Source of the DNA: Spongospora subterranea f. sp. subterranea
Lineage: Eukaryota > Endomyxa: Phytomyxea > Phytomyxea > Plasmodiophorida
NCBI GenBank assembly: GCA_049724395.1
Contig: JAUGWO010000004.1
Coordinates: 1 to 61,263, forward strand
Length of the DNA: 61,263 nucleotides
Direction of reading: 5' to 3'
This document shows positions 1 to 12,154 of the stretch, in pieces. The stretch's first letter is position 1. Every line of letters begins with the position of its first letter. Under the pieces are notes generated by a model. It saw nothing but the letters and a program-made list of their open reading frames with translations. It was not told the origin of the DNA and did no database searches. Both the position numbers and the translations under genes were made by a program.

Positions 1-689
1 ACGTGATTCTGCCTCTGCTTCTGTCGATGTTGTTTCTTCTTCAGATGATGACAACTTTGTTATTCACGATGCAGATGAATGGCTTCGGAACATGGACAAT
101 GTCATGGCTGATCGCGTCGAGGAGACTTTTCTGACTTGGAAATCTGGAGCAGGATCACAATTTAGAAAGCCGTACACAGGCGATTCACGAGCTTTCAAAT
201 TCAGGAAACAAAAAGCCAGGCGATTAAGAGAAGAGACAATGATTGGCTGCAAGCGAATTTCCCATTGGCAGAAATCACGCCATTCATTATTTCGATAGAT
301 TCATCACTTGAATGAAATAGTTCTTCATCGTCGGCTTGTTCATGATCGTCTTGCACTAATTGCAATTCGTCGGGAAGATCACATGTAGTTTCTGCTGCGT
401 GATCTCTGTCTTGACTAAACCAATGGGAAATTCGCTTGCAGCCAATCATTATCTCTTCTCTTAATCGCCTGGCTTTTTGTTTTCTGAATTTGAAAGCTCG
501 TGAATCGCCTGTGTACGGCTTTCTAAATTGTGATCCTGCTCCAGATTTCCAAGTCAGAAAAGTCTCCTCGACGCGATCAGCCATGACATTGTCCATGTTC
601 CGAAGCCATTCATCTGCATCGTGAATAACAAAGTTGTCATCATCTGAAGAAGAAACAACATCGACAGAAGCTGAGGCAGAATCACATGT
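1..689. repeat. Foldback: inverted repeat, about 268-bp arms, 151-bp loop
   Basis: Bases 1-268 and 420-689 are near-identical inverted copies around a loop at 269-419. Both arms encode the same peptide, which includes the stretch MDNVMADRVEETFLTWKSG. A minus-strand frame (596-201) runs from the right arm into the loop and gives an acidic stretch rich in D and E after a basic KFRKQKARRLREE segment. This looks like the N-terminal part of a transposon protein, but I do not recognise the family. The left arm starts at the window edge, so the true length is unknown. Confidence 0.85.
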
Positions 690-1031
690 ATCTGCAATAT
701 CGTCACAATCGCTTTGGCAAACCCTGAAGCGTGAAGCTGTTAGATTGGCAATCTGCTATCTTCGCTTGTTCAGACGCGGCATGTGGAACGAAAACTGATT
801 ATCCAACGTCAAACCAATCACAGTTGAAGGTGGTCCGCAGTTTGTTTGTGCGTCAGTGAACATGAAAAAAGCACAGTCATTGTTATATACACTCCTGCGC
901 ACATTTCTTCCATATATACAGTATCATTTCAGGCCGCTGCCACTACACCGGTATTAATATGTAAAAGTGCTACTCCCATATGGCATTTCCTGGTGGGAGC
1001 CCAAAATAACTTAAAAAGTGCGTATGATTAT
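690..1031. other. No gene seen
   Basis: No conserved frame or repeat was recognised between the foldback and the mariner end. Confidence 0.5.
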
Positions 1032-1276
1032 TAACTCCCTCTGTGTCAAAATGATTGTCCGATTCGCGCACTTTGTCAAAATAAAGAAAGGAAATAAAAA
1101 AAACTCCGGTGGAAATGACTTTTTTGCGTAGTGCTCGTCATTAGCTCTCCAACCACGTCAGAACCCTGTATTTTGCACCACTGGGTCCCATGTACGGGGC
1201 CTCCCAAATTTTGCATTCTTGGAGGGCTCCCTCAATCACCCGCTGGAACTTCAGTATCTCCTGTAAGCGGACGTGA

Positions 1277-2571
1277 ATGGTTCCAGAAGACGTTCCACAT
1301 GGCACCAAGCCTAATTTAAGTGATAATGAACGTAACGGGGTCTTACAAGATCTATTGGCTCATTCAACATCCGGAACTCTTGAAAAAGGCGCTATTAAGG
1401 CTACTGCTGCCAAATTTGAAGTCTCACCCAAAACAGTTTCCCGAATTTGGAGCCGTGCAAAAGAATGTTTAATCCAAGGAAAAAATTTTGCTGATGTGAA
1501 ATCAAGAATTAAAACAAAATCCGGTAGAAAAAGAAAGGACCGTGAGGAAATCGCTAGCAAATTCAAAGAGGTGCGTTTGCGTCAGCGGATGACTTTAAGA
1601 TCCCTCGAACATGCATGCAATGTTCCAGCGAAAACCCTTCACCGTTTCATGAAAGAAGGTGGATTAAAACGGATATCCAGTACGATAAAGCCTACCTTGA
1701 CAGCTGCCAACAAGAAGCAACGTCTGGAGTTCGCTTTGTCCATGTTAGAAGGCGACTCTGACCTTTTCAGTCCAATGTTGGATACGGTGCACGTGGACGA
1801 GAAATGGTTCTATCTCACAAAAATCAAAAAGAGCTTCTACCTTCTTCCTGACGAAGAGGGTCCTGAACGGTCTTGCCAAAGCAAGTGTTTCATCACCAAG
1901 GTAATGTTTCTTGCAGCTGTAGCTCGACCGCGTTACGATCCTCACCGTAAAACGATGTTTGATGGTAAAATTGGACTTTGGCCGTTTGTTACAGGTGAGC
2001 CTGCCAAGCGTAGTTCCAAGCATCGCACCCGAGGTACGCTTGTCACGAAGCTGTCGAAGTGAACCGAGTGCAGTACGTGAAAATGATCCTTGACAACGTG
2101 ATTCCGGCCATCAAGCAGAAGTGGCCACTTGGCAGCCAGACGATGCATTTAAAAATCCAGCAAGACAACGCTAGACCACATGCTAGTGTTCTTCAGCAGG
2201 AAATTTTGGAGGCAGGCAATTCGGAAGGCTGGAATATCAATTTGGTTTGTCAACCACCCAATAGTCCAGACTTCAATGTCCTTGATCTGGGCTACTTCAA
2301 CTCCATCCAATCACTACAACACCAAAGCGCCCCGAAGAATATTGACGATATTGTCGAGGCAGTTCATCAATCTTTCGACTCTCTCACAACCGAGAAGCTC
2401 GACAATGTTTTTCTGTCATTGCAGAAAGCAATGGAGTCGGCAATGAGAGCTCAGGGCGGGAATAATTACAAGCTTGGCAAAGCTCAGCTGCGACGTAATG
2501 GAACATTGCCTCTTTCAATCCACTGCGATCCAGAGGCAATAGCTGTAGCTAAGCGTTTGATTTTAAGCTAG
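1277..2571 (+). CDS. mariner (DD39D) transposase, frameshifted
   Basis: The enzyme cuts and pastes its own element through a DDE/D catalytic core. Frame one (1277-2062) carries an N-terminal helix-turn-helix region with a basic patch (SGRKRKDREE) and the first catalytic Asp in VHVDEKWFYLTK. Frame two (about 2040-2571) carries the second Asp in IQQDNARPH and the third in SPDFNVLDLGYF. Exactly 39 residues lie between the second and third Asp, which defines the DD39D group of plants, oomycetes and some protists. The two frames meet near 2040-2062, so one frameshift separates the first Asp from the rest. The residues on both sides remain well conserved, which points to recent decay or a sequencing slip. 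The exact start codon is uncertain; 1277 is the first ATG in frame. Confidence 0.9.
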
Positions 2572-2608
2572 TAAACACTTTAGTACTATCCGGGAAAATC
2601 ATTTTGAG

Positions 2609-2740
2609 CGTTTGATTTTAAGCTGAGCTTTGCCCATATGAGCGAGCTTGTAATTATTCCCGCCCTCAGCTTTCATTGCCGACTCCATTACCCAGATCAA
2701 CGACATTGAAGTCTGGACTATTGGGTGGATGACAACTGGT
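2609..2740 (-). repeat. Inverted partial copy of the mariner 3' end
   Basis: Bases about 2618-2690 are the reverse complement of transposase bases about 2425-2495, and about 2691-2735 are the reverse complement of about 2250-2295, so the inverted copy has lost its middle. A 17-18-bp direct repeat (AGCGTTTGATTTTAAGCT) occurs at about 2552 and 2608 and marks the junction. Fragments of the terminal sequence (CACTTTAGAACTATCCGGGA) also occur more than once, which suggests repair-mediated templating. Confidence 0.85.
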
Positions 2741-2975
2741 TAGTAAACACTTTTTAGAACTATCCGAACACTTTAGAACTATCCGGGACATTCATTTTGA
2801 CACAAAAACAGAGGGAGTATACGAGTACCTAGATCATATGGCCATCAGGGCTAACACTATATGTCAACTATAGGACAATTAGTGTCACTCACACTAATAC
2901 CTGTAAGGTACAGTACAGCAGAGAATCGGTGGTTGAAAAATAGTGTCACTCACACTAAATACGGTAAACGGTGTA

Positions 2976-3264
2976 GTGAGGTGGATGGGACGGTTAGATT
3001 CGGTACCAACGCTTCTGCCAGAGACAAAGTGCTGTTCCAAGCAATCGCTCAGATGTCCCACGCTGTATTAATGACAGAACTATCAAACGTTGTCACACCA
3101 GAGATGTCACGTTCGAGAGAGGAGGAGGTTGATATTGGCAATATAAGGGACCAGTGATGCTTAGATAATTGGACGTCGTCCGAACTGAGCATTTGCCCGG
3201 AACAGCACCTTTTCTACCGCAGAAGCTTTAATACCGAATCGAACCATCCCATCCACCTCACTAG
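2976..3264. repeat. Inverted repeat, about 45-50-bp arms
   Basis: The segment GTGAGGTGGATGGGACGGTT...CTTCTGCC at about 2976-3025 recurs inverted at about 3214-3264. Upstream, AGTGTCACTCACACTAA occurs twice (about 2880-2960). The stretch CACTAAATACGGTAAACGGT near 2955 recurs in similar form at about 57208, next to a MITE. This looks like a small non-autonomous element of unknown family. Confidence 0.6.
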
Positions 3265-3590
3265 GTAAGTGTGAATGAAGTTCCTGAAGTGTGAATGAAG
3301 CTCCTGATTAACAGATCGATTCATCCTCTTCAGCAAGCTCCACATGTCATCTGAGAATAATCGTGCGTTTTGGTTGTTCAGGTGATTCGGCAGCTTTGAA
3401 TACATCCCCAATTGTCGGTGCATTGTGAAAAGTCTAAGGAACTAGCAAAGGGATTGATAACCGAATACAGAACATCCAACGCACTTACAATCATAGTCTT
3501 CTGACAAACCAAGAGCAACTGAATTAAGATACTGGCGCGCGTTTTTAAAAAAATTATCCGCCTTGTGAAGCTTATGGCGAGAACGACTGA

Positions 3591-3884
3591 CTAGACAAGT
3601 ATCAATGTATCAATCAAACTGAAGCCAATTTGCTTGTCGGCGTGCCCTCGAGGACGGCAAGGCGATGCTGAAAGGCGGTGACGAAGTTGAGATACACCAC
3701 AACGAGCTCTTCGTCGCTCGCCGACTCGGGCCTCCTTCAGCTTCGCCGTGGCAGAGGCCAAGTCGGCCTCAAGCTGCTCCATTTTTTGTTGTCGCGACGA
3801 CATCTTTTGAAATGCAATGACGAGACTCCGTGGCACAGACATCTTCGAGTCGCATGCGTCAAGTGTTAAAGGAGGGCACTCCAT
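3591..3884 (-). CDS. Short ORF with coiled-coil start, doubtful
   Basis: A 97-residue frame contains a heptad-like segment (SSRQQKMEQLEADLASATAKL) that could form a coiled coil, followed by an Arg-rich tail. Nothing else supports a gene: no splice partners, no recognised family, and mobile DNA on both sides. It may be a fragment of a transposon protein. Confidence 0.2.
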   Translation of the reverse strand: MECPPLTLDACDSKMSVPRSLVIAFQKMSSRQQKMEQLEADLASATAKLKEARVGERRRARCGVSQLRHRLSASPCRPRGHADKQIGFSLIDTLILV

Positions 3885-4381
3885 CGAGTCTACTGTACTA
3901 CTGTGCCGCGCCGCGTGTAACTAATGAAGAGTGTATATAACTAAGTTAGTCCACTGGGGCACTTATTTTTGGGTGGACTGTCCACTAGTGGACAAAGACA
4001 CTTCCGGTTTAAGACCTTACATACGGTAATCTGTATTTTGGCCTGTATTCATTTCGTTTGGTGTTATTTATGGGATGACATATTTTGAAAACTACTTTTA
4101 ATATTGTTTTGAAGACATAATTAATGAGGACTACAAATTTTACAGTGATGTTCATGTTTGTGTGAGGACATTTAGGGTTTGTATATTCGTATTTTATTTC
4201 TTTATTTTGAGATTCTGGTTTTAGATTTCAGAATTGTTGGTGTCATTCTTCTAATGTTTGTATGATTTATCTATATTGTGTTTCTCTGTTCGTGTTTGTA
4301 ATCAATAACATATATTTGGTAAATGTTTGATTTGGCATTGACATACCTACATCAATCGTTGAGATAATCAGTCTGTAATGG
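3885..4381. other. AT-rich stretch without recognised gene
   Basis: From about 4030 to 4330 the sequence is AT-rich and carries stop codons in all frames. I saw no repeat or RNA gene. Confidence 0.5.
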
Positions 4382-4394
4382 TTGTGGTGGTTGA

Positions 4395-4570
4395 GGAAAG
4401 GAAAACGAAAAGTACAAAAACTAAAGCACAAACACTTACTTAAGCTGGCAAAAGAAGCTAGTAATGACAATACAGGAACAGCAACGTGGAAGATGCTGAA
4501 AACTCTGGTTCCGCAAACAAACAAAAACATCGTATCTTCGCAATTCGTACCAACATGCAGTTGAAGAAGC
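4395..4570 (+). pseudogene. LINE ORF2 fragment (linker before RT), copy A
   Basis: The peptide KHLLKLAKEASNDNTGTATW followed by KMLKTLVPQTNK matches the arrangement in the neighbouring copy (KHLTKILKTACEDKTGAQIW and LVKQVSPQTNK at about 4980-5080). It is therefore a diverged second copy of the segment between endonuclease and reverse transcriptase of the same non-LTR retrotransposon family. It is cut on both sides. Confidence 0.6.
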
Positions 4571-4708
4571 AAATCTAATCGCCGAAAATTTCAGCACCAT
4601 TTTTTAATCCACTCAATCTTGAGCTATCCAAGAAAAAGCGAACAAAATACAATGAATTGGTCATGGACCTAAAATGACCAAGGGCTTGTAGCCATCCACC
4701 ACTCATTA

Positions 4709-5935
4709 GTGACAGCCCTCGAAAACCAACAATCTCATGATATGGGACTGTCCAAATTCACTGCAATTCTACAACAAAGCATTCAATACCGATACGTTAG
4801 AGTGACCAGGTGCAGGTTCTGGAACAAACACCTGATGGCGGCACTTAAATTAACAATCAAATTCAGACGCAAATTACTCACTGCGATACGCTCTAAAACA
4901 AACGAAACACAAATTACAAAAAGAAAAGAAGCACTAAACAAAGCGGCAATAGAATTTAGGAAACAATATGTCAAAGCCAAAAACAAACATCTAACAAAAA
5001 TACTCAAAACAGCATGTGAGGATAAGACAGGAGCACAAATTTGGAGACTGGTAAAACAGGTCAGCCCACAAACAAACAAAAGAAGAAAGAATTACGAAAC
5101 CAAGCCAAAAAAGAGGTGGAAAACATCGCCTCGAAATTTGAAATAATCTATAGTGCACCAGATCTCGAAATGACTGAAATAGAAAAAATGGAGCACCAGC
5201 TACTGCTGGCAGAATTATTGAGAGAACGACTGAAAAAACCAACAGCAAATATCACAATCAAAGAGCTAAAACGAGCAGTTAAAAAGCCAACAGCAAGTCT
5301 GCTGGAGTCAACAGCTTGATCGAACATATGTGCACAAATTACATAATCAAGGACACATTCTAAAGGCAATCAATACCGACATGATTGGGTACTTTCCACA
5401 GGAAATGACGATCGCCAAAATACGGCCACTACCGAAAGCGAAATCAGGAGAATATCGACCGATATCATTATTGCCTAACATAGCAAAGATTGTGGAAGGA
5501 ATAATTGAACATAGAATAAGACAACAAGCGAGCGAACATACACCAGATAACCAATCTGGATGTCGGCCAGCACACAGCACAACCCATGCATTGTTAAGAC
5601 TGCTACATAATGCAGGATTAGCGGCGGCAAAAGACCAACAATTCGCCATGATTGTATACGATTTCATGAAGGCATTCGATAGAGTGCAACGAACACTGCT
5701 AATCCAGAAAATGAGGAGAATGGGGATAGATCAATATCTGTTATTACTGATTAATGACTGGCTAACAAACAGAATATTTGAGGTGAATTACAGAAACACC
5801 TCTTCGAAATTACATAGACAGGAGAATGTTATTCCACAGGGATCCAATATAGGTCAGCTTTCCTCGAAGCGCCGTTCGATCAAAACAATTATGGTGATGC
5901 AAATGAATCAGGGCGCGCTGCTGTTGCCGTAAACG
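4709..5935 (+). pseudogene. Non-LTR retrotransposon (LINE) ORF2 fragment, copy B
   Basis: This is part of the reverse transcriptase of a Jockey/CR1-like LINE, which copies its RNA at the target site. Three successive frames (4709-5146, 5041-5319, 5330-5932) carry the linker, then RT motifs in order: EYRPISLLPNIAKIVEGI, QSGCRPAHSTTHAL, the motif A Asp in FMKAFDRVQ, and a degraded GIPQGS-type motif (NVIPQGSNIG). The catalytic motif C (typically F/YxDD) is absent because similarity ends near 5860. Frame changes occur near 5040-5150 and 5300-5330. There is no endonuclease, poly-A tail or target duplication, so this is a broken internal piece. Confidence 0.88.
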
Positions 5936-6339
5936 ATTTTTTCATGAACCAGTTGAACAATCCATGATAGGTCAAGATACTTTTTTGCCATTTCATTCAA
6001 GGGGCTGAACATAAACCATGTGAAAGACGGTTTTGCAATGATTATGAGAAGTTGCCGTTGTTCGTGCGAGTTATATCTATCCAGACCCTGCTCAAGAAAT
6101 GTGCCTCCTCTTTGAATATATTGTCATCAATTTATTCATCAAGATCATAGCGAGTCTACGTCGTAGCACAAAAATGGGAGTGGTCATGGGGATTCGCAAT
6201 TGGCGGATTTGGCTGATGGTACAACCGCAACCATTGGGCGGTGATCACTGTGAATAAACCACTGAACGTTCCATGGTTAAGCAATGGCAAAACTGTTGTG
6301 TAGTTTATGAGGATAGACCACGTTAGGAAATTGTGCCGT
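5936..6339. other. Spacer between LINE and NOMO 3' end
   Basis: No conserved frame was seen. It should contain the NOMO 3' UTR and polyadenylation site on the minus strand. Confidence 0.45.
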
Positions 6340-9300
6340 TTAGCGAGTTTGTCTAGAATTGCGACGCTTCTGCAGTTGAACGTCCCAAGATGCCGGATCA
6401 CTAGACGATGATTGACGGCGGCTTTTCAACTTCTTGATGTTCGCTTGGATCACCTCGTAGTTGACCAAACAGAGCACCATGACGAATCCGATCAATATCG
6501 TGAAGACCGAGCTACCCTGAGCGGGATGTACAGGAGGAGGTAATACTGGGTCCGATGGCAAGGCGATGGAGACCGGGCCATGAACAGCGACGGGGAACGG
6601 GTTGGAGCTCAATCCGTTGGTGATGGCGGTCACCGTATATTGACCGAATGGAACATCAGCGAAAAGGAAGAACCGCTTGGAAGGGCTACAGTGAACAGTC
6701 TCCTTGATATCACCCTGATGGACATCGTCGTCAGAACGCCACAATTATTGTGCAGTGTCGGATGGGCTCACCGTCTCGTGATGTTTGAGAACCACGGAAG
6801 TGAACGCCGATCCCGGTGGCAGAACACCGAACAGATCGGCGTACGATGGCTGGCGATACGCTATGAAATTCACATCCTTGACATCAGCAGCGGGCATATG
6901 CACATGATGTTGAGCGGGTTGGGCACGCTCCAATGCATCAGTGACTTCGCCGCAATTCAGCGATACGCTGTAGTCTTTTCCTAAACGCACAATACGACAG
7001 CTTAGAACAGGGGAACAGCGATCCCAAAACAAAGTGCAGACCTGGAGTCAAGCCACGAATCCGATAACTTCCGTCGGCGTTCGAGCTATAGATCAGAATT
7101 TTGCTGAGGAGAAGTTGCCAACAGTTCGGCCGGATATACTTACACAGATTCGACCCCAACCGTCATCTCCATCAACCGTTGCTTTGACAACGATATTTGG
7201 CAAAGGATGGCCCGAAATGGATTTCACCGATCCGAAAATGCCTGATCGATTGATCGTTATGTCTAGGGTGAAAAAACAAATGATAGGGACGAACTGTATG
7301 CGACACGTTCAGCTGCGAATTTGAAAGAAAGTTTCTGCCCTTGATCAAGACGAACCGAATGAGATGACGGGCGGAAAATGTATTCTTTGAGAAGAACGTG
7401 CAGGAAGTACTGCGATGCGGATAGACTCTGAATGAGCAGCAATGCCGTTAGAACCATTCTGAATACTGGTATGGAGCCGACCTTAAACTGCACAACGCCG
7501 TTGCTACTGGTCAGACTGTTGTTCCGATAGTTCGTAGACGATAGTGACACCAGAACGCCTTCAATCGGGGCGCTAAATCAATATTATGATTGCTGCTGGC
7601 GATAGGACGTGACCGATTAGTACCCGGAAACGATATCAGTAATCTGAGCTTCTAACGACGAATATTGAACGGCTTCGAAATCGCCGTTGCCAACAGGTTC
7701 AAACTAACGCACATAGGACAGTAAGATGATGATTTTTCAGAATGAAAAATGTGAGACCTTATAGTCGGGATGATGCACCTTGATCGTATAACCTCCTGCA
7801 CTTGAAAATGGACCAAATTTATACTGCCCTGGAATGTTTGCAGACGAGAGTATCAGCAAGTATGCAAGACTGCACAAAATCGGGATATATACCGGTGCTG
7901 GATACGGCGACCTCAATGGGAGCTGAATCACGATGAGAATCTGCTGCATGGTCGCCGTCGGGCGTCAAATACGCATACACCTTAGCGTCTGGGCGATTCA
8001 AAGAAAAACGGATTACTGCAAGTTAAAACCCAAGGTCGACGCAAACACTGGTACCAGGAATGACAGGGCTGATTTTGCCGGTTCGGAATAGGCCAGCACG
8101 ACCGACGATAGCCGTGACTGTGATCGGCTTCTTGTTCCAGTTGGATGGAATGTCAACCTGACAACAGATCAATAAAAAACCCTTTGAAAATCAAATCGAG
8201 TAAAAGTACCTGCTGCGGATCAGGGGTGAATACAATATCATTGTATTCGGAGACCCTGATTGAGCATTTCTGCCCGAGAGGGGACCAAAAGCTGTAGCCG
8301 TAAGTAGCGACATCCCCGCTAACGCTGATGAAATCCGACTTCACGACCTCTTGGAATGAAGAACAGGTAATAGTGAGAGAGGGATGCATTGATAACCTTG
8401 AAGGAAGTATAACAGTTCCAGTGACCTGCGCAAGAGCAGGAGTTCAGCCCTTTTGAAATACAATTTGACAAGGGTAGGACGAGACACACTTTAATCTTAT
8501 CAAGTTTAAGTTGAATGGGAGACCCATGAACGATCGGCATTGGAACTCCTTCGAAAGAGATGGCTGATTCCGGCAAGGCGTCTAATGTATAGCGCCCAGG
8601 AACATCAGAGGCTATGCAGAACGAACTAGAGCCAGGTTCAAGCGAAACTGTTGAGAACAATGAGGTGACTGATGAAACAGAAAGTTATGATGGCTAAACA
8701 TACTGGTAAATGAATCGTCACCACCACTCACACGCATATCTGATGAATACGATGTTAATACATCAATCAGAACACCCTTCTGCGATATTGTAATATCAGC
8801 AACATCTTCTGCCTCCACTTTGACCTGCATTGAAGTACCAATCAACAAACTCGCCAATTTCTGATAAGTGGCATACATACGGGTACCGAGCCAAAACATG
8901 CACCAACAGCATCAGCGCGAAGTTCATATTCTCCAGGAGTCACTTCGGGAAACTCGAAAGTGTTCACCGCAGATACAGTTGTAGTCAAAACAGAACCCTT
9001 TTTAGAATGTAAAGACAGGGAAACGCTCTACAAATGAGCCATCAAAAACTGCACAAATCGTGCAGAGAACGAGGGTCAATTTACCTGGCAAGACAATGTA
9101 TCAAAACAGACAACCTGGCCTTTGACAGACACAGCAATCTGATAGAAATCCACATTATCGATGGGAGCGTTGGTGACAGTAACACGACGGGATAATGGCG
9201 ATAGCAGCCCAAGACTTTTGGACGGGCGGAGAATAACCTCGCCAGGCTGATTGGAGGAATGGCATCAATAGCGAAAATCAAAGAATTCATATTCAACGGG

Positions 9301-10920
9301 TTACCTTTGCTGCATAACAGAACAAGCCGCGATGGTCAATATTGACCGAAGCAACAACAACCCCGTTGGCGACGACCTCAATATTGTGGTCGGATGACGC
9401 AATACCGGATACAGAGACGTGTCCACAAATGTCGTAACTAGTGGTACATGATGACCATTATCAAAGGATACCAACCATAGCATGGAGCAAACCTTTCAAC
9501 GACAACATCAGGGACAGCAGCACCGATAACATACGGAGGAAGAGATGAAAAGCTATATCCTTTCTTGAGGACCTGTAAATAAAACAGCATCAGAAGCGAA
9601 TCGCTGATCAGATAGATGAGATCTGACGTTGATGTTGTGAAATCCTTTATCACCGCTATTGGCGGCACTCCAAACATATAACCCATCATTGTCGGTGATA
9701 GCGGTTTGAACCCCATCAACGAATACATATGCGTCAGCGATACCTTCATTTGTCAAAGGGTCTCGTACGTATCCAGCAACATTTATGCCCGTAATGATGA
9801 ATGTTTCAGAACCTGAACGAACATGAATACCGAAAACACAACGACACTAGAGGAAGTAGTACTAAGTTGAAGTGGCTCAAACGACACCTCAATCGGGGCC
9901 ATATTACGATTGAGGGAATACGTCACAGCTGATCGGCTAACATCGATATGGAGGTCATACAATCCACAGGCAACGTCCTGATACGAAAAATGACCATCAT
10001 CTGAAACTACAAAATAACAGGTGCGATCTCCAAATGAACAATCATCACGAGACGCGCCAGATGGGACAATGATTACGCCAACTCCTAGATCACGTTGTAA
10101 GAGTCAAAAACGTGCTAAATGTTGCCGAACAGAAGACCCTTAGCGGATATGTCGGATTTGACAACTCCAGATATCGTAGCGCCAGGTATATTGAACGGGT
10201 CAAGATTTGATTCGCCCCAGGCCACAGAATGTTCCAAGTGCGGGCGAGACGTGATTCCAGATGGGTGAACGGCTTCAATTGTGTAGTTATCAGGACGGAT
10301 GCCCTTCAGCATGAATTCCCCGTTGGACTCTGTCCGGATTGACAACTCCTTGGTCTTGCCGGTGGATGACGACCGCAGTATTACATTCAGCGATTGGGAT
10401 GCAGGTGAATACTGAGCCCGGCATGATGGGAGTTGAGGAGCGTTGATAGAGCCATGAATGGGAAACCCTGCAGAAATTAATACTTGGTCATGTCGATGGA
10501 ATCAAACGTCCTACCGGTCAAGCGAAAATTGATATCTCCTTCACAAAACTGATCATACTCATTGGCGGTGAATTCCACTTCCGCAGGTTCGAACGACCAT
10601 TGGTTGGGATGTTCAACCCGGAGAATGAACGAGCCACTTTCGTAAATGAGAGCACTATAGAAACCATTGGGAGCACAGTATACGCTGTCCTTCTGTAATC
10701 CCGACTTGGTCAATACAGTCACTTTGATCAGCGAATAATCAAAATCCGGAGGAGCAAATCTACAAAATCAAAGATTGAGCATGTGTTGAAACGTGAAAAA
10801 AAAACCATCGAGAGCGTACTTTAATATGGAAGGGGATATTGATACCTGACCGCCGCAAGTTATAACGGATTCCGCATAGGCGATGGTCAGGAGTACCACG
10901 AGACCAACCGTGGCCCACAT
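6340..10920 (-). CDS. NOMO: NOMO-like ER membrane protein (nodal modulator)
   Basis: NOMO is a large single-pass ER protein that works with the Sec61 translocon on multi-pass membrane proteins. I start it at ATG 10920 because a signal peptide follows (MWATVGLVVLLTIAYAES) and then CGG, the N-terminal landmark of the family. Exon 1 is 10820-10920. Introns at 10760-10819 (60 nt), 10468-10514 (47 nt) and 10085-10137 (53 nt) restore the family order: KVTVLTKSGL, YCAPNGFYSAL, WSFEPAEVEF, GDINFRLTG, then FPIHG. A long chain of carboxypeptidase-regulatory-like beta-sandwich repeats follows, broken by many small introns I did not all place. The last exon ends at 6340 with a C-terminal transmembrane helix (VFTILIGFVMVLCLVNYEVI) and a basic cytosolic tail. 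Identity is clear from both ends; the middle gene model is approximate. Confidence 0.88.
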
Positions 10921-10997
10921 GTGACCCAGAATATCCCCAGACCGTTGGCGACCAGAACCAGCGTCTTGCGGAATACGACGGCCCGAGGGAGGAGGGC

Positions 10998-11012
10998 GGG
11001 GGGGGGGGGGGG
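10998..11012 (+). repeat. Run of 15 G, upstream of NOMO
   Basis: An unbroken G15 tract lies about 80 bp upstream of the NOMO start, in the presumed promoter or 5' UTR (C-rich on the coding strand). Homopolymer length should be treated as approximate. Confidence 0.8.
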
Positions 11013-12144
11013 TCGCGCATGGCGCACTTACGGCATCCCGGATCAGGTGATATGCCGTCCCGCAGTATCGACTACTGTCATCACAGTGTACACATGATGA
11101 CGGCTGACCCGCCACAAAGTGTGCGCAGCGGTATTCGAATTTCTTCTTTAGTCCTGATTTTCAGATAACGTCGTCGCAATTTTGCCATCTCTCATTTTGA
11201 TCTCTGTTTAGTGCCTGAAATTGCAGATAAAACTATACAGGTGAGGTGTCTGAAATGATTCGAGAATCTGTTGGAAGTTGAGTATCACTCGGATGTGGTA
11301 GTGATTGTCGAAGCTGGGGGCGTTTCGAGAACGGTGGAATCGTGGAGGACTTAACGGCGGGTGAGGTCCGCCGTCCGGACCGGTGGGGTGGGGTTACCGG
11401 TTCCCCGGCACACTCCACTCATACCTGTTACCGGCAATACAACGTCGGAAGACATTATACGGATTCGCAACAACAATATCGCGCTACCAAATGTGTTCTT
11501 TCCGAATCAGTTTGATCAGCTCATTACAAAGTCAAAACCCCGAAACGTCCAGAGAGATCCGCGCACAATTTATATTTGGGAGTGAATGCGGATTGTTTCG
11601 AAAAACTTTTGAAAAATCCATTGGCAGTTCCGCTGCACAAATCTACGAATCTCCTTCATCCAACAACCAATGATATTGCAATCACACTGCAATGCAGAAT
11701 ATGTGCTGGTATTATCCGCTGCTGCAACAGCGATTGCCAAGTCATCACGCGGCCTGACCAGAATAGGCCATCACAGATCAAACAGAAATTCGTTCTGTCC
11801 TTGAAAATAGCCTAATTCAACTCCTTGCTATATTGCTCCTATCAGAATTTGTTTAGCCAACTTTGATCTTGTCATGTGCGAATGTAAGAACCTGTGGGGC
11901 TCATCAGTGGTTAAATAACCGCTGCATCATTTTTGCAGCGGGACTGCCAATCATCACCTCAGGTTTTGAGAACAAAAAGTTCGAATGACGTATATCCTTG
12001 TTCGGCCTGTCTTTTTTCGACATTTGTGCCCGTGGAAGCTCGTTTGAGTCGTTTCGACTACATGATCAGGTCGAGCACAATTGTTTCGTAACTTAGTAGC
12101 AAATAGCAGGCTCATCCTTGCCGATAAACACTGAGGAGAGGACG
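11013..12144. other. No recognised gene
   Basis: Several short frames exist on both strands (for example 11233-11418 minus and 11361-11673 plus) but none shows a conserved domain or consistent splice signals. I regard the stretch as NOMO upstream region plus unassigned sequence. Confidence 0.4.
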
Positions 12145-12154
12145 ACCTGCGCGA

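Larger units (their letters stand above)
1034..2819 (+). mobile_element. Tc1/mariner transposon, DD39D type, about 1.8 kb
   Basis: The ends are inverted: the left begins CTCCCTCTGTGTCAAAATGA and the right end, read inverted, begins CTCCCTCTGT and after a few extra bases continues TGTCAAAATGAATGTCC. The CTCCCTC terminus is the classic end of plant and oomycete mariner and Stowaway elements. TA dinucleotides lie at or next to both ends, as expected for a TA target duplication, though one base is uncertain. The transposase sits inside in the same orientation. The right end is rearranged by an inverted partial copy of the transposase 3' part, so the element is not a simple intact copy. Confidence 0.88.
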
